Shown here piece by piece: positions 17,341 through 26,183 of a stretch of DNA of 64,000 bases; within the stretch, counting starts at the first letter, position 1; each line of letters starts with the position of its first letter. The translations under genes and the position numbers were made by a program. This DNA comes from Natronobacterium haloterrestre (lineage in GTDB: Archaea > Halobacteriota > Halobacteria > Halobacteriales > Natrialbaceae). The notes beneath the pieces were generated by a model. The model ran no database searches. It was given only the letters and a program-made list of their open reading frames with translations, and was not told the origin of the DNA. Location: the NCBI RefSeq assembly GCF_900112205.1, contig NZ_FOKW01000002.1, forward strand, positions 372,001-436,000. Reading direction: 5' to 3'.

Positions 17341-18357
17341 ATGCAAAGCGACATCGCGGTCGAGACGATCGACACCCACACGGCCGGCGAACCGACCCGG
17401 ATCCTCACGGACGGCATCGACAGGGCACGGATCCGGGGTGGCGACGTCGGCGAGCAACGGGATCGGTTCGCGACCCACTACGACTGGCTGCGCGAACTGC
17501 TGATGTGCGAACCGCGTGGCCACGCCGACATGTTCGGCGCGGTACCGACCCTCCCCAACGCGCCGGAGGCCGACCTCGGCCTCTTCTTCATGGACGGGCA
17601 GGGGTACCTGGACATGTGCGGCCACGGGACGATGGGCGCCGTCACGGCGCTGATCGAGACCGGACGGCTCGAGCCCGCCGACCGCATCGTCGTCGAAACC
17701 CCGGCCGGACTCGTCGCGACGTCGCCGACGGTGACGGACGGTCGCGTCGAGGACGTCACTGTCAGGAACGTTCGGTCGTACGTCGCGGACCAGTGTGAAC
17801 ACACGATGACGACGGGTGAAGCGGACGAGCCCCGGTCGCTCTCCGTCGACGTCGTCTCCGCCGGTAACGCCTTCGCGCTCGTCGACGTCGCGGACCTCGA
17901 TCTCGACCTCGAGGTATCGCCCGAGAACGCCGATACGTTCGTCGACCTCGGGCTCGAGATCCGCCGACGGCTGAACGAGAACGGCGGGATCGTCGACCCG
18001 CTCGCGGGAACGCGGCGACGCGTGTCGATCGTCGAGTTCTACGAGTCCGGGCCGTCAGCCGACCGGAACGTCGTCGTCTTCGGCGACGGCCAGGTCGATC
18101 GTTCGCCCTGCGGGACCGGAACCTGTGCGAAGATGACGCTGTTGCACGCACGGGGCGACCTCGAGGTCGGGGAGCGGTACCGTTACGAGAGCCTGATCGG
18201 GAGCGAGTTCACGGGCCGGCTGCTCGAGGTCGAGCACCGGGACGGCGTGGCGGTGACGACCCCCGAGGTGACGGGGTCGGCCTACATCACCGGGCGGCAC
18301 ACGTTCCTCGCCGACGCCCGGGACGAACTGGACGGGTTCACGCTGTCGGACGCGTAG
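17341..18357 (+). CDS. Proline racemase / 4-hydroxyproline 2-epimerase family enzyme
   Basis: Both catalytic thiols are present: MCGHGT with Cys93 and DRSPCGTGTCAKM with Cys257. That pair is required for the two-base racemase or epimerase reaction and argues against the trans-3-hydroxyproline dehydratase subgroup, which lacks the second Cys. IDTHTAGEPTRI at the N-terminus is also conserved in the family. It should interconvert L- and D-proline, or trans-4-hydroxy-L-proline and cis-4-hydroxy-D-proline. It lies 15 bases after the small membrane protein and is followed convergently by a D-amino-acid-oxidase-like gene, which could oxidise the D-product. The exact substrate is undecided. Confidence 0.88.
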   Translation: MQSDIAVETIDTHTAGEPTRILTDGIDRARIRGGDVGEQRDRFATHYDWLRELLMCEPRGHADMFGAVPTLPNAPEADLGLFFMDGQGYLDMCGHGTMGAVTALIETGRLEPADRIVVETPAGLVATSPTVTDGRVEDVTVRNVRSYVADQCEHTMTTGEADEPRSLSVDVVSAGNAFALVDVADLDLDLEVSPENADTFVDLGLEIRRRLNENGGIVDPLAGTRRRVSIVEFYESGPSADRNVVVFGDGQVDRSPCGTGTCAKMTLLHARGDLEVGERYRYESLIGSEFTGRLLEVEHRDGVAVTTPEVTGSAYITGRHTFLADARDELDGFTLSDA

Positions 18358-18363
18358 CCCCGG

Positions 18364-19584
18364 TCAGATGTAGTCGTCCGGCAGCCCGTTCCCCGCCGGA
18401 TCGTCCGCGAACCGGTCGAGCGAGAAGTACTCGAGATCTATCTCGACGTCCCCCAGGGTCGGTTCCTCGCCGCGGACGAGCCCCGAGACGAGCGAGCCCA
18501 CCGCTGGCGCGTGCTTGAATCCGTGGCCGGAGAACCCGCAAGCCCAGTAACAGCCCTCGGGTCCAGCCTCGTCGATTACGAAGTCGTGGTCCGGCGTCGT
18601 CGAGTAGACGCCGCAGTAGGTCCCCTTGATCCCGGCCTCGGCGAGTTCCGGGATCACCTCCTCGAGGTTCTCGACGAGCTCGAGCATCGTCTCCTCGTCG
18701 GGCTCGTCGTCGTAGTGGTCCGGGTCGACTTCCTCCGCGTATCGGTGGGTCGCGACCAGCACGCCGTCGCCGAAGTCGGGGCGGATGTACCACTCGCCGT
18801 CGGGGAGGCTGGTCGTCGGGGTTAGCGAGGGATACGTCTCCGCGTAGTCGGTCGGCGGATCGAGCAACACGATCTGTTCGCGAACGGGCGTGATCGGGAC
18901 GTCGACGCCGACGGTCTCGGCGAGTCGCGGCGTCCACGGGCCGGCCGCGACCACGACCTCGTCGCAGTCGACGGTCCCCGCTTCCGTTCGGAGGCCGGTG
19001 ACCTCGCCGTCTTCGGTCCGGACCTCGGTGACTGCGACCCCGGTGACGACGTCGACACCGCGCTCGCTCGCCCCGCGGGCGAACCCGAGGGCGACGTCCG
19101 ACCCGTCGGAGTAAGCGGCCGAGTCGTCGCTGACGGCAATGTCGAACTCGCTTGCCCCCCGGTACATCGGGTACTCCTCGACGATGGCCTCCCCCCGGTG
19201 GACCGACACGGGGATGTCCCGGCTCGAGAGCGCCTCGTACCCGTCACGGGCGTACTCGCCGCCGGGTGTTCCCTCGTCGGCGAACCTGACGAGCGGGCTC
19301 CCTTCGTAGGCGATTCGCGCGCCGACCTCGTCGTCGAACGAGCGGAAGAACTCGTGGCTCCACCACGCCATGTCGGTGTAGATCTCCTCGTCGCCGTAGT
19401 GGTGTCTGAGAATCGCCGAGGAGTCGCCCGTCGAGCCCGCCGCGAGCCCGTCCCGCTCCAGGAGGGTCACCGATCGATCCGACTCGCGGGCGAGGAAGTA
19501 CGCGATACTCGTTCCCATGACCCCGCCGCCGACGACGGCGACGTCCGTGCTGTCCGGCAGCGTGGCGGCGTCTTCCTCGGTCAT
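18364..19584 (-). CDS. FAD-dependent oxidoreductase, DAO/sarcosine-oxidase-like
   Basis: The N-terminal dinucleotide-binding motif VAVVGGGVMGTSIAYFLA (about residues 14-31) and LLERDGLAAGSTGDSSA are typical of the DAO family. EVVVAAGPWTPRLAE is the second FAD-binding element, and the C-terminus has CGFSGHGFKHAPAVG, the signature of the glycine/sarcosine oxidase group. At 406 residues it is normal length. Next to a racemase/epimerase, the likely substrate is a D-imino acid such as D-proline or cis-4-hydroxy-D-proline. It runs convergently with the racemase, with six bases between stops. The start is the ATG at 19582-19584. Confidence 0.88.
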   Translation of the reverse strand: MTEEDAATLPDSTDVAVVGGGVMGTSIAYFLARESDRSVTLLERDGLAAGSTGDSSAILRHHYGDEEIYTDMAWWSHEFFRSFDDEVGARIAYEGSPLVRFADEGTPGGEYARDGYEALSSRDIPVSVHRGEAIVEEYPMYRGASEFDIAVSDDSAAYSDGSDVALGFARGASERGVDVVTGVAVTEVRTEDGEVTGLRTEAGTVDCDEVVVAAGPWTPRLAETVGVDVPITPVREQIVLLDPPTDYAETYPSLTPTTSLPDGEWYIRPDFGDGVLVATHRYAEEVDPDHYDDEPDEETMLELVENLEEVIPELAEAGIKGTYCGVYSTTPDHDFVIDEAGPEGCYWACGFSGHGFKHAPAVGSLVSGLVRGEEPTLGDVEIDLEYFSLDRFADDPAGNGLPDDYI

Positions 19585-19802
19585 GGGCACCCCTCCGTTC
19601 GCTCGGCAGTCGGTCCGCACTTCTCGATTTCTGTGGGCGTCTGGCGGCGATTCCGTCCGAATCGTTGCTCGTCGTTCATTCGTCTAACCGGGGCCTTGCT
19701 CCCAGTACACATATACCACGTCCCTCACATGGGCGACTGTCTGGGGTGTGAATGTATACCATATGCTTAAGCCAGTCACGCTCGTTCAATTATGGGACGA
19801 CG

Positions 19803-20546
19803 ATGACCCAGAATGCGCCCCCTGGATCGGACAACGACCACAGTCGTGATTCGGGGATCAGGTTCACCCTCGAGGTCTGGCATCCCGACTGCTGGACCCT
19901 CGAGGTGACCGAAGCGACCGATGCCAGCCTGATCGCACACACGGTGTACAACGAGGACGGACACGTGGTCAAAGGGCACTTCACCGCCTACGGGGAGACC
20001 GAGGCGTCGATCGACGACCTCGTGGCGGCCACGCGGGCCTCCGCCCTCACCGACTCCGTCTCGGTGATGGAGCGCCGGCACGGGGGTGACCGCCACGGAC
20101 CAGTGCGAGGCAAGCCGACGACCGAACTGTTCGTCGAGTACGACTCGCGCAACACCATCAGCGACGCCCTCCTCACGGGCGGGTTCTATCAGGAGGCGCC
20201 CGTCCGGATCCAGGGCGGACGGGAGTACTGGCCGCTGTTCTTCGAAACGGACGACCGCGAATTGCTGGCCGACCGCCTCGACGCCCTCCGGGACGAGTAC
20301 GACGCGGAGATCACCGTCCGTCGGGTACACTCCGACAACAGGAGCGCGACCGACGTCTCCCATCGGACCGACTCGCTCTCGCAGCGCCAGCGCGAGATCT
20401 TCGATCTCGCCTGTGAGCGGGGGTACTACTCGTGGCCGCGCGAGGTGACGACGCGTGAACTCGCCGACGAGGCGGACATCTCGAAGACGACGCTGCTCGA
20501 GCACCTCCGCAAGGCGGAGTCGAAACTGCTCGATCCGACGGACTGA
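19803..20546 (+). CDS. Bat-type (HTH-10) regulator, likely local regulator of the imino-acid cluster
   Basis: The 247-residue protein has an N-terminal LEVWHPDCWTLEVTEATD module common in Bat relatives, then a middle sensor-like region. The C-terminus is LSQRQREIFDLACERGYYSWP with a REVTTRELADEADISKTTLLEHLRKAESKLL helix-turn-helix, typed in part. It is divergent from the FAD oxidoreductase (218 bases between starts), so it probably controls that gene and perhaps the transporter operon. I used the ATG at 19803. A TACCATATG element at 19757-19765 lies in its promoter region. Confidence 0.87.
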   Translation: MTQNAPPGSDNDHSRDSGIRFTLEVWHPDCWTLEVTEATDASLIAHTVYNEDGHVVKGHFTAYGETEASIDDLVAATRASALTDSVSVMERRHGGDRHGPVRGKPTTELFVEYDSRNTISDALLTGGFYQEAPVRIQGGREYWPLFFETDDRELLADRLDALRDEYDAEITVRRVHSDNRSATDVSHRTDSLSQRQREIFDLACERGYYSWPREVTTRELADEADISKTTLLEHLRKAESKLLDPTD

Positions 20547-20573
20547 CGGCAGTTCAGTCCACGATCGGCCGCT

Positions 20574-20578
20574 TTTTC
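20574..20578 (+). terminator. T-tract, probable terminator after the Bat regulator
   Basis: A TTTTT run follows a GC-rich GATCGGCCGC stretch about 28 bases after the stop. Archaeal termination on T-tracts makes this plausible, but it is weak evidence. Confidence 0.3.
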
Positions 20579-20702
20579 CGCACTCCAGATAACCCGTTTC
20601 GGTTACCCTCGGCCGCCGAGCGTCCACCTGTCCGGCTCGAGAAACGTGATCCGGTTACGTGCTATCCAAAGCTATTTCTCTCCACCGTTCGTCGTAGTAT
20701 CT

Positions 20703-21644
20703 ATGACGATACAACGCCGCGGGTTCCTCGCCGCCATCGGGGGTGGGGCGACCGCCGCGCTCGCCGGATGTACGGCACTCAGCAGTGACGGCGGCGAGGA
20801 AGCGGGTCCGGAAATCGAAGGCGAGACGCTGACGCTGACCACGACGACGAGCACCTACGACACCGGGCTTCTCGACGAACTCAACGCGCCGTTCCAAGAC
20901 CGGTACGGCGTCACCGTCGACGCCGTCGCACAGGGGACTGGAGCCGCCCTCGAGACCGCACGGAACGGCGATTCGGACGTCGTGATGGTTCACGCACGTT
21001 CGCTCGAGGACGAGTTCATGGAGAACGGCTACGGGGTCAACCGGCGCGACCTCATGTTCAACGACTTCGTCCTCGTGGGGAGTCCGGACGACCCCGCCGG
21101 GATCGAAGGCAGCGACGAGGCGACCACCGCAGTCAGCGCTATCGCGGAGTCGGAGTCGGCGTTCGTCTCCCGCGGCGACAACTCCGGGACGCACACGAAA
21201 GAACTCGCGATCTGGGACGCAGCGGGACTGGGCCCCGAGGACTTCGGCGAGTGGTACACGGAAGCCGGCCAGGGGATGGGCGAAGTCCTGGTCCAGGCCG
21301 ACCAGCAGGGCGCGTACACGCTCGCCGACCGGGGGACATACCTCTCGATGCGGGACGAACTCGGCCTCGAGATCCTCGTCCAGGGACCGATCGAGGGCGG
21401 GCCGGAACTCCTGATGAACCCCTACGGGATCGTCGCGGTCAACCCGGCGGTCCACGACCACGTCAACTACGACCTCGCGATGGCCTATATCGGCTACGTC
21501 ACCGGCCCCGAGGGCCAGGAGATCATCGAGAACTACACGTCAAACGGCGAACAGCTGTTCTTCCCGGAAGCCCTGTCGGAGAACCCGAACTTCCGACAGT
21601 ACGTTCCGGAAGAATGGGAGTGGAGCGACTCCGACGACGAGTAA
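20703..21644 (+). CDS. tupA: Tungstate ABC transporter substrate-binding lipoprotein
   Basis: A twin-arginine signal, [12 protein letters not shown], and a lipobox LAGC with Cys23 indicate Tat export and lipid anchoring. The mature protein starts with the diagnostic [17 protein letters not shown] and has [16 protein letters not shown] and [10 protein letters not shown], which are the TupA/WtpA-like oxyanion-binding elements. It captures tungstate (possibly also molybdate) for the permease and ATPase that follow, six bases and then a four-base overlap downstream. Its position between two moeA genes fits a metal-supply role for tungsto- or molybdo-enzymes. Confidence 0.92.
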   Translation: MTIQRRGFLAAIGGGATAALAGCTALSSDGGEEAGPEIEGETLTLTTTTSTYDTGLLDELNAPFQDRYGVTVDAVAQGTGAALETARNGDSDVVMVHARSLEDEFMENGYGVNRRDLMFNDFVLVGSPDDPAGIEGSDEATTAVSAIAESESAFVSRGDNSGTHTKELAIWDAAGLGPEDFGEWYTEAGQGMGEVLVQADQQGAYTLADRGTYLSMRDELGLEILVQGPIEGGPELLMNPYGIVAVNPAVHDHVNYDLAMAYIGYVTGPEGQEIIENYTSNGEQLFFPEALSENPNFRQYVPEEWEWSDSDDE

Positions 21645-21650
21645 CTGAAC

Positions 21651-22367
21651 ATGCCGCTCGAGCCCGCGCTCCTGCCGATCGCCGACGTCCCCTTCGAGTG
21701 GACTTACGTCCGCAGTATCATCGAGGTCTCGCTGTACGTGAGTCTCGTCGCGGTCGCGCTGAGCACGCTGTTTAGCCTCCCCGTCGCGTTGCTGGTCGGC
21801 TTCAAGGAGTTCCCGGGCAAGGGGGTACTCACTTCGTTGATCAACACCGGCATGGGGTTCCCGAGCGTCGTCGTTGGCCTCCTCGTGCTGTTTGCGGTCT
21901 CCAACCAGGGGCCGCTCGGGGAACTGAACCTCGTGTTCACCCGCGAGGCGATGATCATGTCCCAGTTCGTGCTCGCGACGCCGGTCATCACCGGCGTCAG
22001 CCTCGCCGCGGTCGACGCCGTCGAGGAGAACGTCCGCGACGCCGCGTTCGCGATGGGCGGAACCAGGTTCGACGTGGCGCTCGTGACGATCAAGGAGGCG
22101 CGCTACGGTATCGCGACGGCCGTGCTCGCGGGGTTCGGCCGCGCGATCAGCGAGGTCGGCTCCGTCCTCATCGTCGGCGGCAACATCGTCGGTCCCGAGG
22201 GCCACTCGAAGACGCGGACGCTCACGACCGCGATCCAACTCGAGGCGCGCCAGGGACGGTTCGAGACCGCGCTGCTCCTGGGGGCGGTCCTGGTCGCCCT
22301 GGTGTTGCTCGTCAACGCTATCGTGCTCCGGTACGGGAACGGAAACGACGGAGGGCGGTACCGATGA
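21651..22367 (+). CDS. tupB: Tungstate ABC transporter permease
   Basis: The 238-residue protein has five or six membrane helices and the permease EAA-type loop, [31 protein letters not shown], typed in part. This loop contacts the ATPase. The [21 protein letters not shown] stretch is typical of the TupB/WtpB group. The start lies six bases after tupA, and the stop overlaps the ATPase start (ATGA at 22364). Confidence 0.92.
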   Translation: MPLEPALLPIADVPFEWTYVRSIIEVSLYVSLVAVALSTLFSLPVALLVGFKEFPGKGVLTSLINTGMGFPSVVVGLLVLFAVSNQGPLGELNLVFTREAMIMSQFVLATPVITGVSLAAVDAVEENVRDAAFAMGGTRFDVALVTIKEARYGIATAVLAGFGRAISEVGSVLIVGGNIVGPEGHSKTRTLTTAIQLEARQGRFETALLLGAVLVALVLLVNAIVLRYGNGNDGGRYR

Positions 22368-23197
22368 TCGACGGACACGCCGGGACGACCCTCGAGCGGA
22401 CGGCGGACCGGGGGTCGACGATGCCGGTGCTCGAGGCCGTCGACGTCCACCACGGCTACGGCGGCGAGACGGTCTTCGAGGACGTCTCCCTGTCGGTCGG
22501 TCGGGGCGAGGTACTCGCGATCATCGGTCCCTCGGGCGTCGGCAAGTCGACGCTCCTGCGGCTGCTGGCGCTGTTCGACGCCCCCGACGGCGGCACGGTC
22601 GCCTACGACGGCGACGACGTCTGGGCCGCGTCCAAGCGACGGCGACTCGCCTACCGCCGGCGGATCGGAATGGTGTTCCAGGAGCCGAGCCTCTTCGACG
22701 CGAGCGTTCGTCGCAACGCGGCGTACGGCCTGCATGTCCGGCAGTCGTGGCGCGATCGGATCCGCGGCGCTGTCGGTCGGCTCGTCGGGGTCGGGACCGC
22801 GGGTCGATCGGCGAAGGCGATGGATGCCCTCGAGACGGTCGGGCTCCGGGAGGAGGCCGATCGGAACGTCGCCTCGCTCTCGGGCGGCGAGGCCCAGCGG
22901 GTCGCGTTCGCCCGAGCGCTCGCGTACGACCCCGACGTCCTCTTGCTCGACGAACCCACGTCCGACCTCGATCCGCGGAACACGGCCGTCATCGAGGACG
23001 CCGTCCTCGAGGCTCGCAACCGGGGCATCGGCGTCGCGGTCGCGACCCACGACATGCACCAGGCCGAACGCGTCGCCGACCGGGTGGCCGTTCTGCTCGG
23101 CGACGGCGTCATCGAGGTCGGCGATGCCGACCGCGTGTTCGACGAGCCCGAGGACGAACGGACCCGGAAGTTTATCGATGGAGAACTGATATACTGA
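22364..23197 (+). CDS. tupC: Tungstate ABC transporter ATP-binding protein
   Basis: Walker A is GPSGVGKST, the ABC signature is LSGGEAQR, Walker B is [12 protein letters not shown], and the switch His is in ATHDMHQ. A roughly 30-residue insertion after the Q-loop ([17 protein letters not shown]) distinguishes it from compact members. The first 20 residues ([16 protein letters not shown]) are non-conserved. A start at the internal ATG at 22421 ([13 protein letters not shown]) is therefore possible, but the ATGA overlap with tupB favours 22364. It powers tungstate import. Confidence 0.93.
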   Translation: MIDGHAGTTLERTADRGSTMPVLEAVDVHHGYGGETVFEDVSLSVGRGEVLAIIGPSGVGKSTLLRLLALFDAPDGGTVAYDGDDVWAASKRRRLAYRRRIGMVFQEPSLFDASVRRNAAYGLHVRQSWRDRIRGAVGRLVGVGTAGRSAKAMDALETVGLREEADRNVASLSGGEAQRVAFARALAYDPDVLLLDEPTSDLDPRNTAVIEDAVLEARNRGIGVAVATHDMHQAERVADRVAVLLGDGVIEVGDADRVFDEPEDERTRKFIDGELIY

Positions 23198-23243
23198 GGA
23201 AAGCGACGGGCGTGACGTACCGATCCGCCCGGAGAGGACACGC

Positions 23244-24002
23244 GTGAGAGTCGAGAAAACCTACAGTCCGAAGCTCTCGGTCGACGGCGTGACCGTCGAC
23301 CGGCGGGACATCGAGATGCTCGAGGCGATCGACGAACACGGCTCGATGCACGCCGCGGCGGACGCCCTCGGGCGCTCCTACGCCCGCCTCCAGAACCGCG
23401 TCGTCGAGATCGAGGAGGCCGTCGGGACCATCACCGAGCGCAAACGCGGCGGGAGCGGCGGCGGCGGAACGGTGTTGACCGACACCGGGCGGGAGCTCCG
23501 CCGGCGGTTCGAGCGCCACGACGCGGAACTGGACGGCGTCGCGCGGGCCACGGAGTCGGTCGTCACCGGCACCGTCCGGGACCGGACGGGCGAACTCGCC
23601 ACGGTCGACACGTCGGTCGGCCCCGTGATGGCCCTCGTCCCCGAGGGGGCCGAACGGGTTCAGGTCGGGATCCGCTCCGATGCGGTCGTCCTCACCGACC
23701 CCTCGGAAGCGCCGGACCCCGATCGGACCAGTCTCCGGAACCGGTTTCGCGGAACCGTAGAGCGGATCGAGTCCGGGGACGCGATCGTCCGAGTGACGGT
23801 CGCGCTCGCACTCGAGGGGGCCGACGCCGGCGACGATCCTGATCCTGATCCCGACCCCGTGGAACTCCAGGCCCTGATCACCCGGGCCAGCACGGACAGG
23901 CTCGCGCTCGAGCCCGGCCGGGAAGTGGTCGCCTCGTTCAAGGCGACGGCCGCGCGGGCGACGCGGATCGATGCCGGGGGCGACGAGTCCGAACGGGCGT
24001 AA
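23244..24002 (+). CDS. ModE-family regulator with TOBE oxyanion-binding region
   Basis: The N-terminal winged helix is ModE-like: RRDIEMLEAIDEHGSMHAAADALGRSYARLQNRV, typed in part, then a basic Gly-rich wing (TERKRGGSGGGG). From about residue 90 there are two TOBE-like beta units separated near residue 150, with GTVRDRTGELATVDT and GTVERIESGDAIVRVTV. These units would bind molybdate or tungstate. It starts with a GTG 46 bases after tupC and so probably senses intracellular oxyanion and represses tupABC. A DPDPDPDP run near residue 205 comes from a GATCCT-type repeat. Confidence 0.85.
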   Translation: MRVEKTYSPKLSVDGVTVDRRDIEMLEAIDEHGSMHAAADALGRSYARLQNRVVEIEEAVGTITERKRGGSGGGGTVLTDTGRELRRRFERHDAELDGVARATESVVTGTVRDRTGELATVDTSVGPVMALVPEGAERVQVGIRSDAVVLTDPSEAPDPDRTSLRNRFRGTVERIESGDAIVRVTVALALEGADAGDDPDPDPDPVELQALITRASTDRLALEPGREVVASFKATAARATRIDAGGDESERA

Positions 24003-24076
24003 CCCTCGAGCGGAACCGCGCCGAGACCGCGACGGAAACGGGAACGCTTACCAACCGAACGCCAGTCGATTGTCGT

Positions 24077-25228
24077 ATGTCTCGCCTCTCCGAGACCGAG
24101 CGGGAACGGATCGCGGCGCGGTTCGATCGCCACCTCGAGGTCGGGCTCCACCACGGGGCACAACTCGCGGTGTTCGTGGACGGGGAACTCGCGATCGACC
24201 TCGCCGGCGGGGTGACGGGACCGTCCGACGGCGGCGATGGTGACGGGGGTCCGGAGCCGACCACCTCGAGCCAGCGCCACGTCCTCTTCTCCTGTACGAA
24301 ACCGTACGCCGCGGTCACGCTGCACACGCTCGTCGACGAGGGAAAACTGGCCTACGACGACCGCGTGGTCGACCACTGGCCGGCGTTCGCCGACGAAGGG
24401 AGCGAGAAAGCCGAGATCACCGTTCGACAGGTGCTCAGCCACACTGCCGGCCTCCCGCGGAGTCCCCTCGACGCCCGGCCGGACCGGTGGCCCGACTGGG
24501 AGGACTGCATCGAAGCGATCGAGGACCTGGAGCCGACGTTCCCGCCGGGCGAGCGGGCGGCGTACCACTCGCTGACGTTCGGCTGGCTGGTCGGCGAACT
24601 CGTCCGCCGGGTCTCCGGCGACCCCATCGAGGAGGCGGCTGCGAAGCGGGTGTTCGAGCCGCTCGGGATGACCGAGACGGGGATCGGGCTCCGAGAGGAC
24701 GAACCCGACGACGTCGCGACGCTGGTCGGATTCGAGGCCTTCGACCGCTGTCGCGACCCCGGTGAGGGGCTGGGCGACCACCGGCTGGTCGCGGAGCCGT
24801 TCAACGAGGAATCCGTGCACCGGTCGGTCGTCCCGGCCGCGAACGGGATCGGCACCGCACGCGACATGGCCCGGTTCTACGCCTGCCTCGCGAACGGCGG
24901 CGAACTCGAGGGGACCCGTATCCTCTCGGCGGAGACCGTCGACGCGCTGACGACCCTCGAGGCCGAGACGGACGAGGACGGGACCCTCTCGCGGCCGTCC
25001 CGGTTCGCGCTGGGGGTCTGGAAGGGCGATACGCCGGCCGACCCGTTCGGCTCGCTGACGCCCCCGCGGGTGTTCGGCCACGCGGGGCTGGGCTCGAGCG
25101 TCGGCTGGGCCGACCCCGAGACGAACGTCGCATTCGCTTACGTGACCAACGGCGTCCGGGAGGGGTCGTTCGAACACGTCACCCGCGTGCGGGAACTGGC
25201 TGACGCGGTCCGGCTGGCCCGCCGATAA
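24077..25228 (+). CDS. Serine hydrolase, class C beta-lactamase/esterase-like
   Basis: The active-site SxxK motif is SCTK (Ser72, Lys75), the second motif is a Tyr-containing AYHSLTFGWLVGE, and a C-terminal HAGLGSSVGW replaces the KTG-like element. That combination indicates the EstB-like esterase or D-aminopeptidase branch rather than a true antibiotic hydrolase. The 383-residue protein has no signal peptide, so it is probably cytoplasmic. An acidic insert at about residues 50-62 is typical of halophiles. The substrate is unknown and the neighbours do not clarify it. Confidence 0.85.
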   Translation: MSRLSETERERIAARFDRHLEVGLHHGAQLAVFVDGELAIDLAGGVTGPSDGGDGDGGPEPTTSSQRHVLFSCTKPYAAVTLHTLVDEGKLAYDDRVVDHWPAFADEGSEKAEITVRQVLSHTAGLPRSPLDARPDRWPDWEDCIEAIEDLEPTFPPGERAAYHSLTFGWLVGELVRRVSGDPIEEAAAKRVFEPLGMTETGIGLREDEPDDVATLVGFEAFDRCRDPGEGLGDHRLVAEPFNEESVHRSVVPAANGIGTARDMARFYACLANGGELEGTRILSAETVDALTTLEAETDEDGTLSRPSRFALGVWKGDTPADPFGSLTPPRVFGHAGLGSSVGWADPETNVAFAYVTNGVREGSFEHVTRVRELADAVRLARR

Positions 25229-25298
25229 TCGCGGCCGACGGGCTTTCAGGACTCGAGTCGGCGGCAACAGTCACGGTCGTCCGCGTCGTACCACCGGT

Positions 25299-25532
25299 AT
25301 GGTTCGATTCCGACGGCTCCTCGCCGTCCTCGCGGTCGTCGGCTGGACCGGCACGGCCCTCTCGCAACTCGTCGCCCTGCGAGCGGATACACAGCGGGAA
25401 CGCATCGAGTGGACCGAGCGGCGCAACCGCTTCCTGTTGCTCTCGAGTCTCTCGACGAACGCCCTGACGGTCGCGACCCTGTATCGCTACGCGAGGGCGG
25501 TTCGCCGGCGGGGAGACTCGACCGTCCGGTGA
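25299..25532 (+). CDS. Small membrane protein, function unknown
   Basis: The 77-residue product has two hydrophobic segments, about residues 6-27 and 45-63. A charged RADTQRERIEWTERRNRF loop separates them, and the C-terminus is Arg-rich. It starts 70 bases after the hydrolase and precedes a SHOCT-domain membrane protein by 30 bases on the same strand. I recognise no family. Codon usage and an even hydrophobic pattern support it being real. Confidence 0.55.
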   Translation: MVRFRRLLAVLAVVGWTGTALSQLVALRADTQRERIEWTERRNRFLLLSSLSTNALTVATLYRYARAVRRRGDSTVR

Positions 25533-25562
25533 CACTTTGTACTCGCCGTCCGAAGGGCCCGT

Positions 25563-26078
25563 ATGGCGACCGACCGCCGGGAGTTCGTGGCCGACGACCT
25601 CTGGCTCCTGATCGGGATCGTCACGCTGGCGACGATCTCGCTGCTGGGCATGCTCGGCCTCGATTCGGTTACGGGGTTCGTCGCGGTCGTGGGGTGGTTC
25701 CTCCTGACGCCGATCTTCCTGTTCTGGGGCGACGAGATCGCCGCCCTGCTGTTCGATGCGGACCGCAGTGGGGGCCGACAACGGGAGACGCGAGCCCGGA
25801 ACACCGGCCACGGGACGGGCGAGGACGACGCGATCGCCGAACTCAAACGCCGATACGCGGAAGGCGAGATCGACGACGCGGAGTTCGAACGTCGCCTCGA
25901 GCGCCTCGTCGGAGTCGAGGAAGCGCTCGAGACGGTGTTCCCCGATCGTCGAGGAGAGGGGGACGGCGAGCGGGTGCGACGGAAGGGGACGCGCGACCGG
26001 GGGGAGCGGGAGGGGGAGGAGGTGGGGGAGCGAGAGAGGGTCCCAGAACGGGAGCGTGAACGCGATCTGGAAGGCTAA
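25563..26078 (+). CDS. SHOCT domain membrane protein
   Basis: Two membrane helices at about residues 12-34 and 38-60 are followed by a linker and a SHOCT element, AIAELKRRYAEGEIDDAEFERRLERL (typed in part), at about residues 95-118. A strongly charged, repetitive tail (RERVPERERERDLEG) closes the protein. SHOCT elements are short oligomerisation or membrane-association modules, often at the C-terminus of haloarchaeal membrane proteins. The exact role is unknown. The gene is convergent with moeA, with a repeat element in the gap. Confidence 0.8.
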   Translation: MATDRREFVADDLWLLIGIVTLATISLLGMLGLDSVTGFVAVVGWFLLTPIFLFWGDEIAALLFDADRSGGRQRETRARNTGHGTGEDDAIAELKRRYAEGEIDDAEFERRLERLVGVEEALETVFPDRRGEGDGERVRRKGTRDRGEREGEEVGERERVPERERERDLEG

Positions 26079-26116
26079 CGCCAGTCAGATCCCGACTCAT
26101 ACGGATTGCTGTACCC

Positions 26117-26183
26117 GACATCCCGGCGCGACCGCCGCCCTGGTCGTGGTTGCGCCGGAACTGACGGACAGGAAACCGTATCA
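26117..26183. repeat. Intergenic repeat element, copy A
   Basis: A 67-base stretch starting GACATCCCGGCGCGACCGCC matches 29805-29871 (copy B) at about 55 of 67 positions. A perfectly shared GCGCCGGAACTGACGGACAG core sits near its right half. This copy spans the gap between convergent genes and reaches the moeA stop codon. The meaning is unknown. Confidence 0.6.

Noticed and set aside
24077-25228. Antibiotic-resistance beta-lactamase
   Set aside because: The SxxK and HxG pattern fits the broad esterase/peptidase family. There is no signal peptide and archaeal targets for beta-lactams are lacking.
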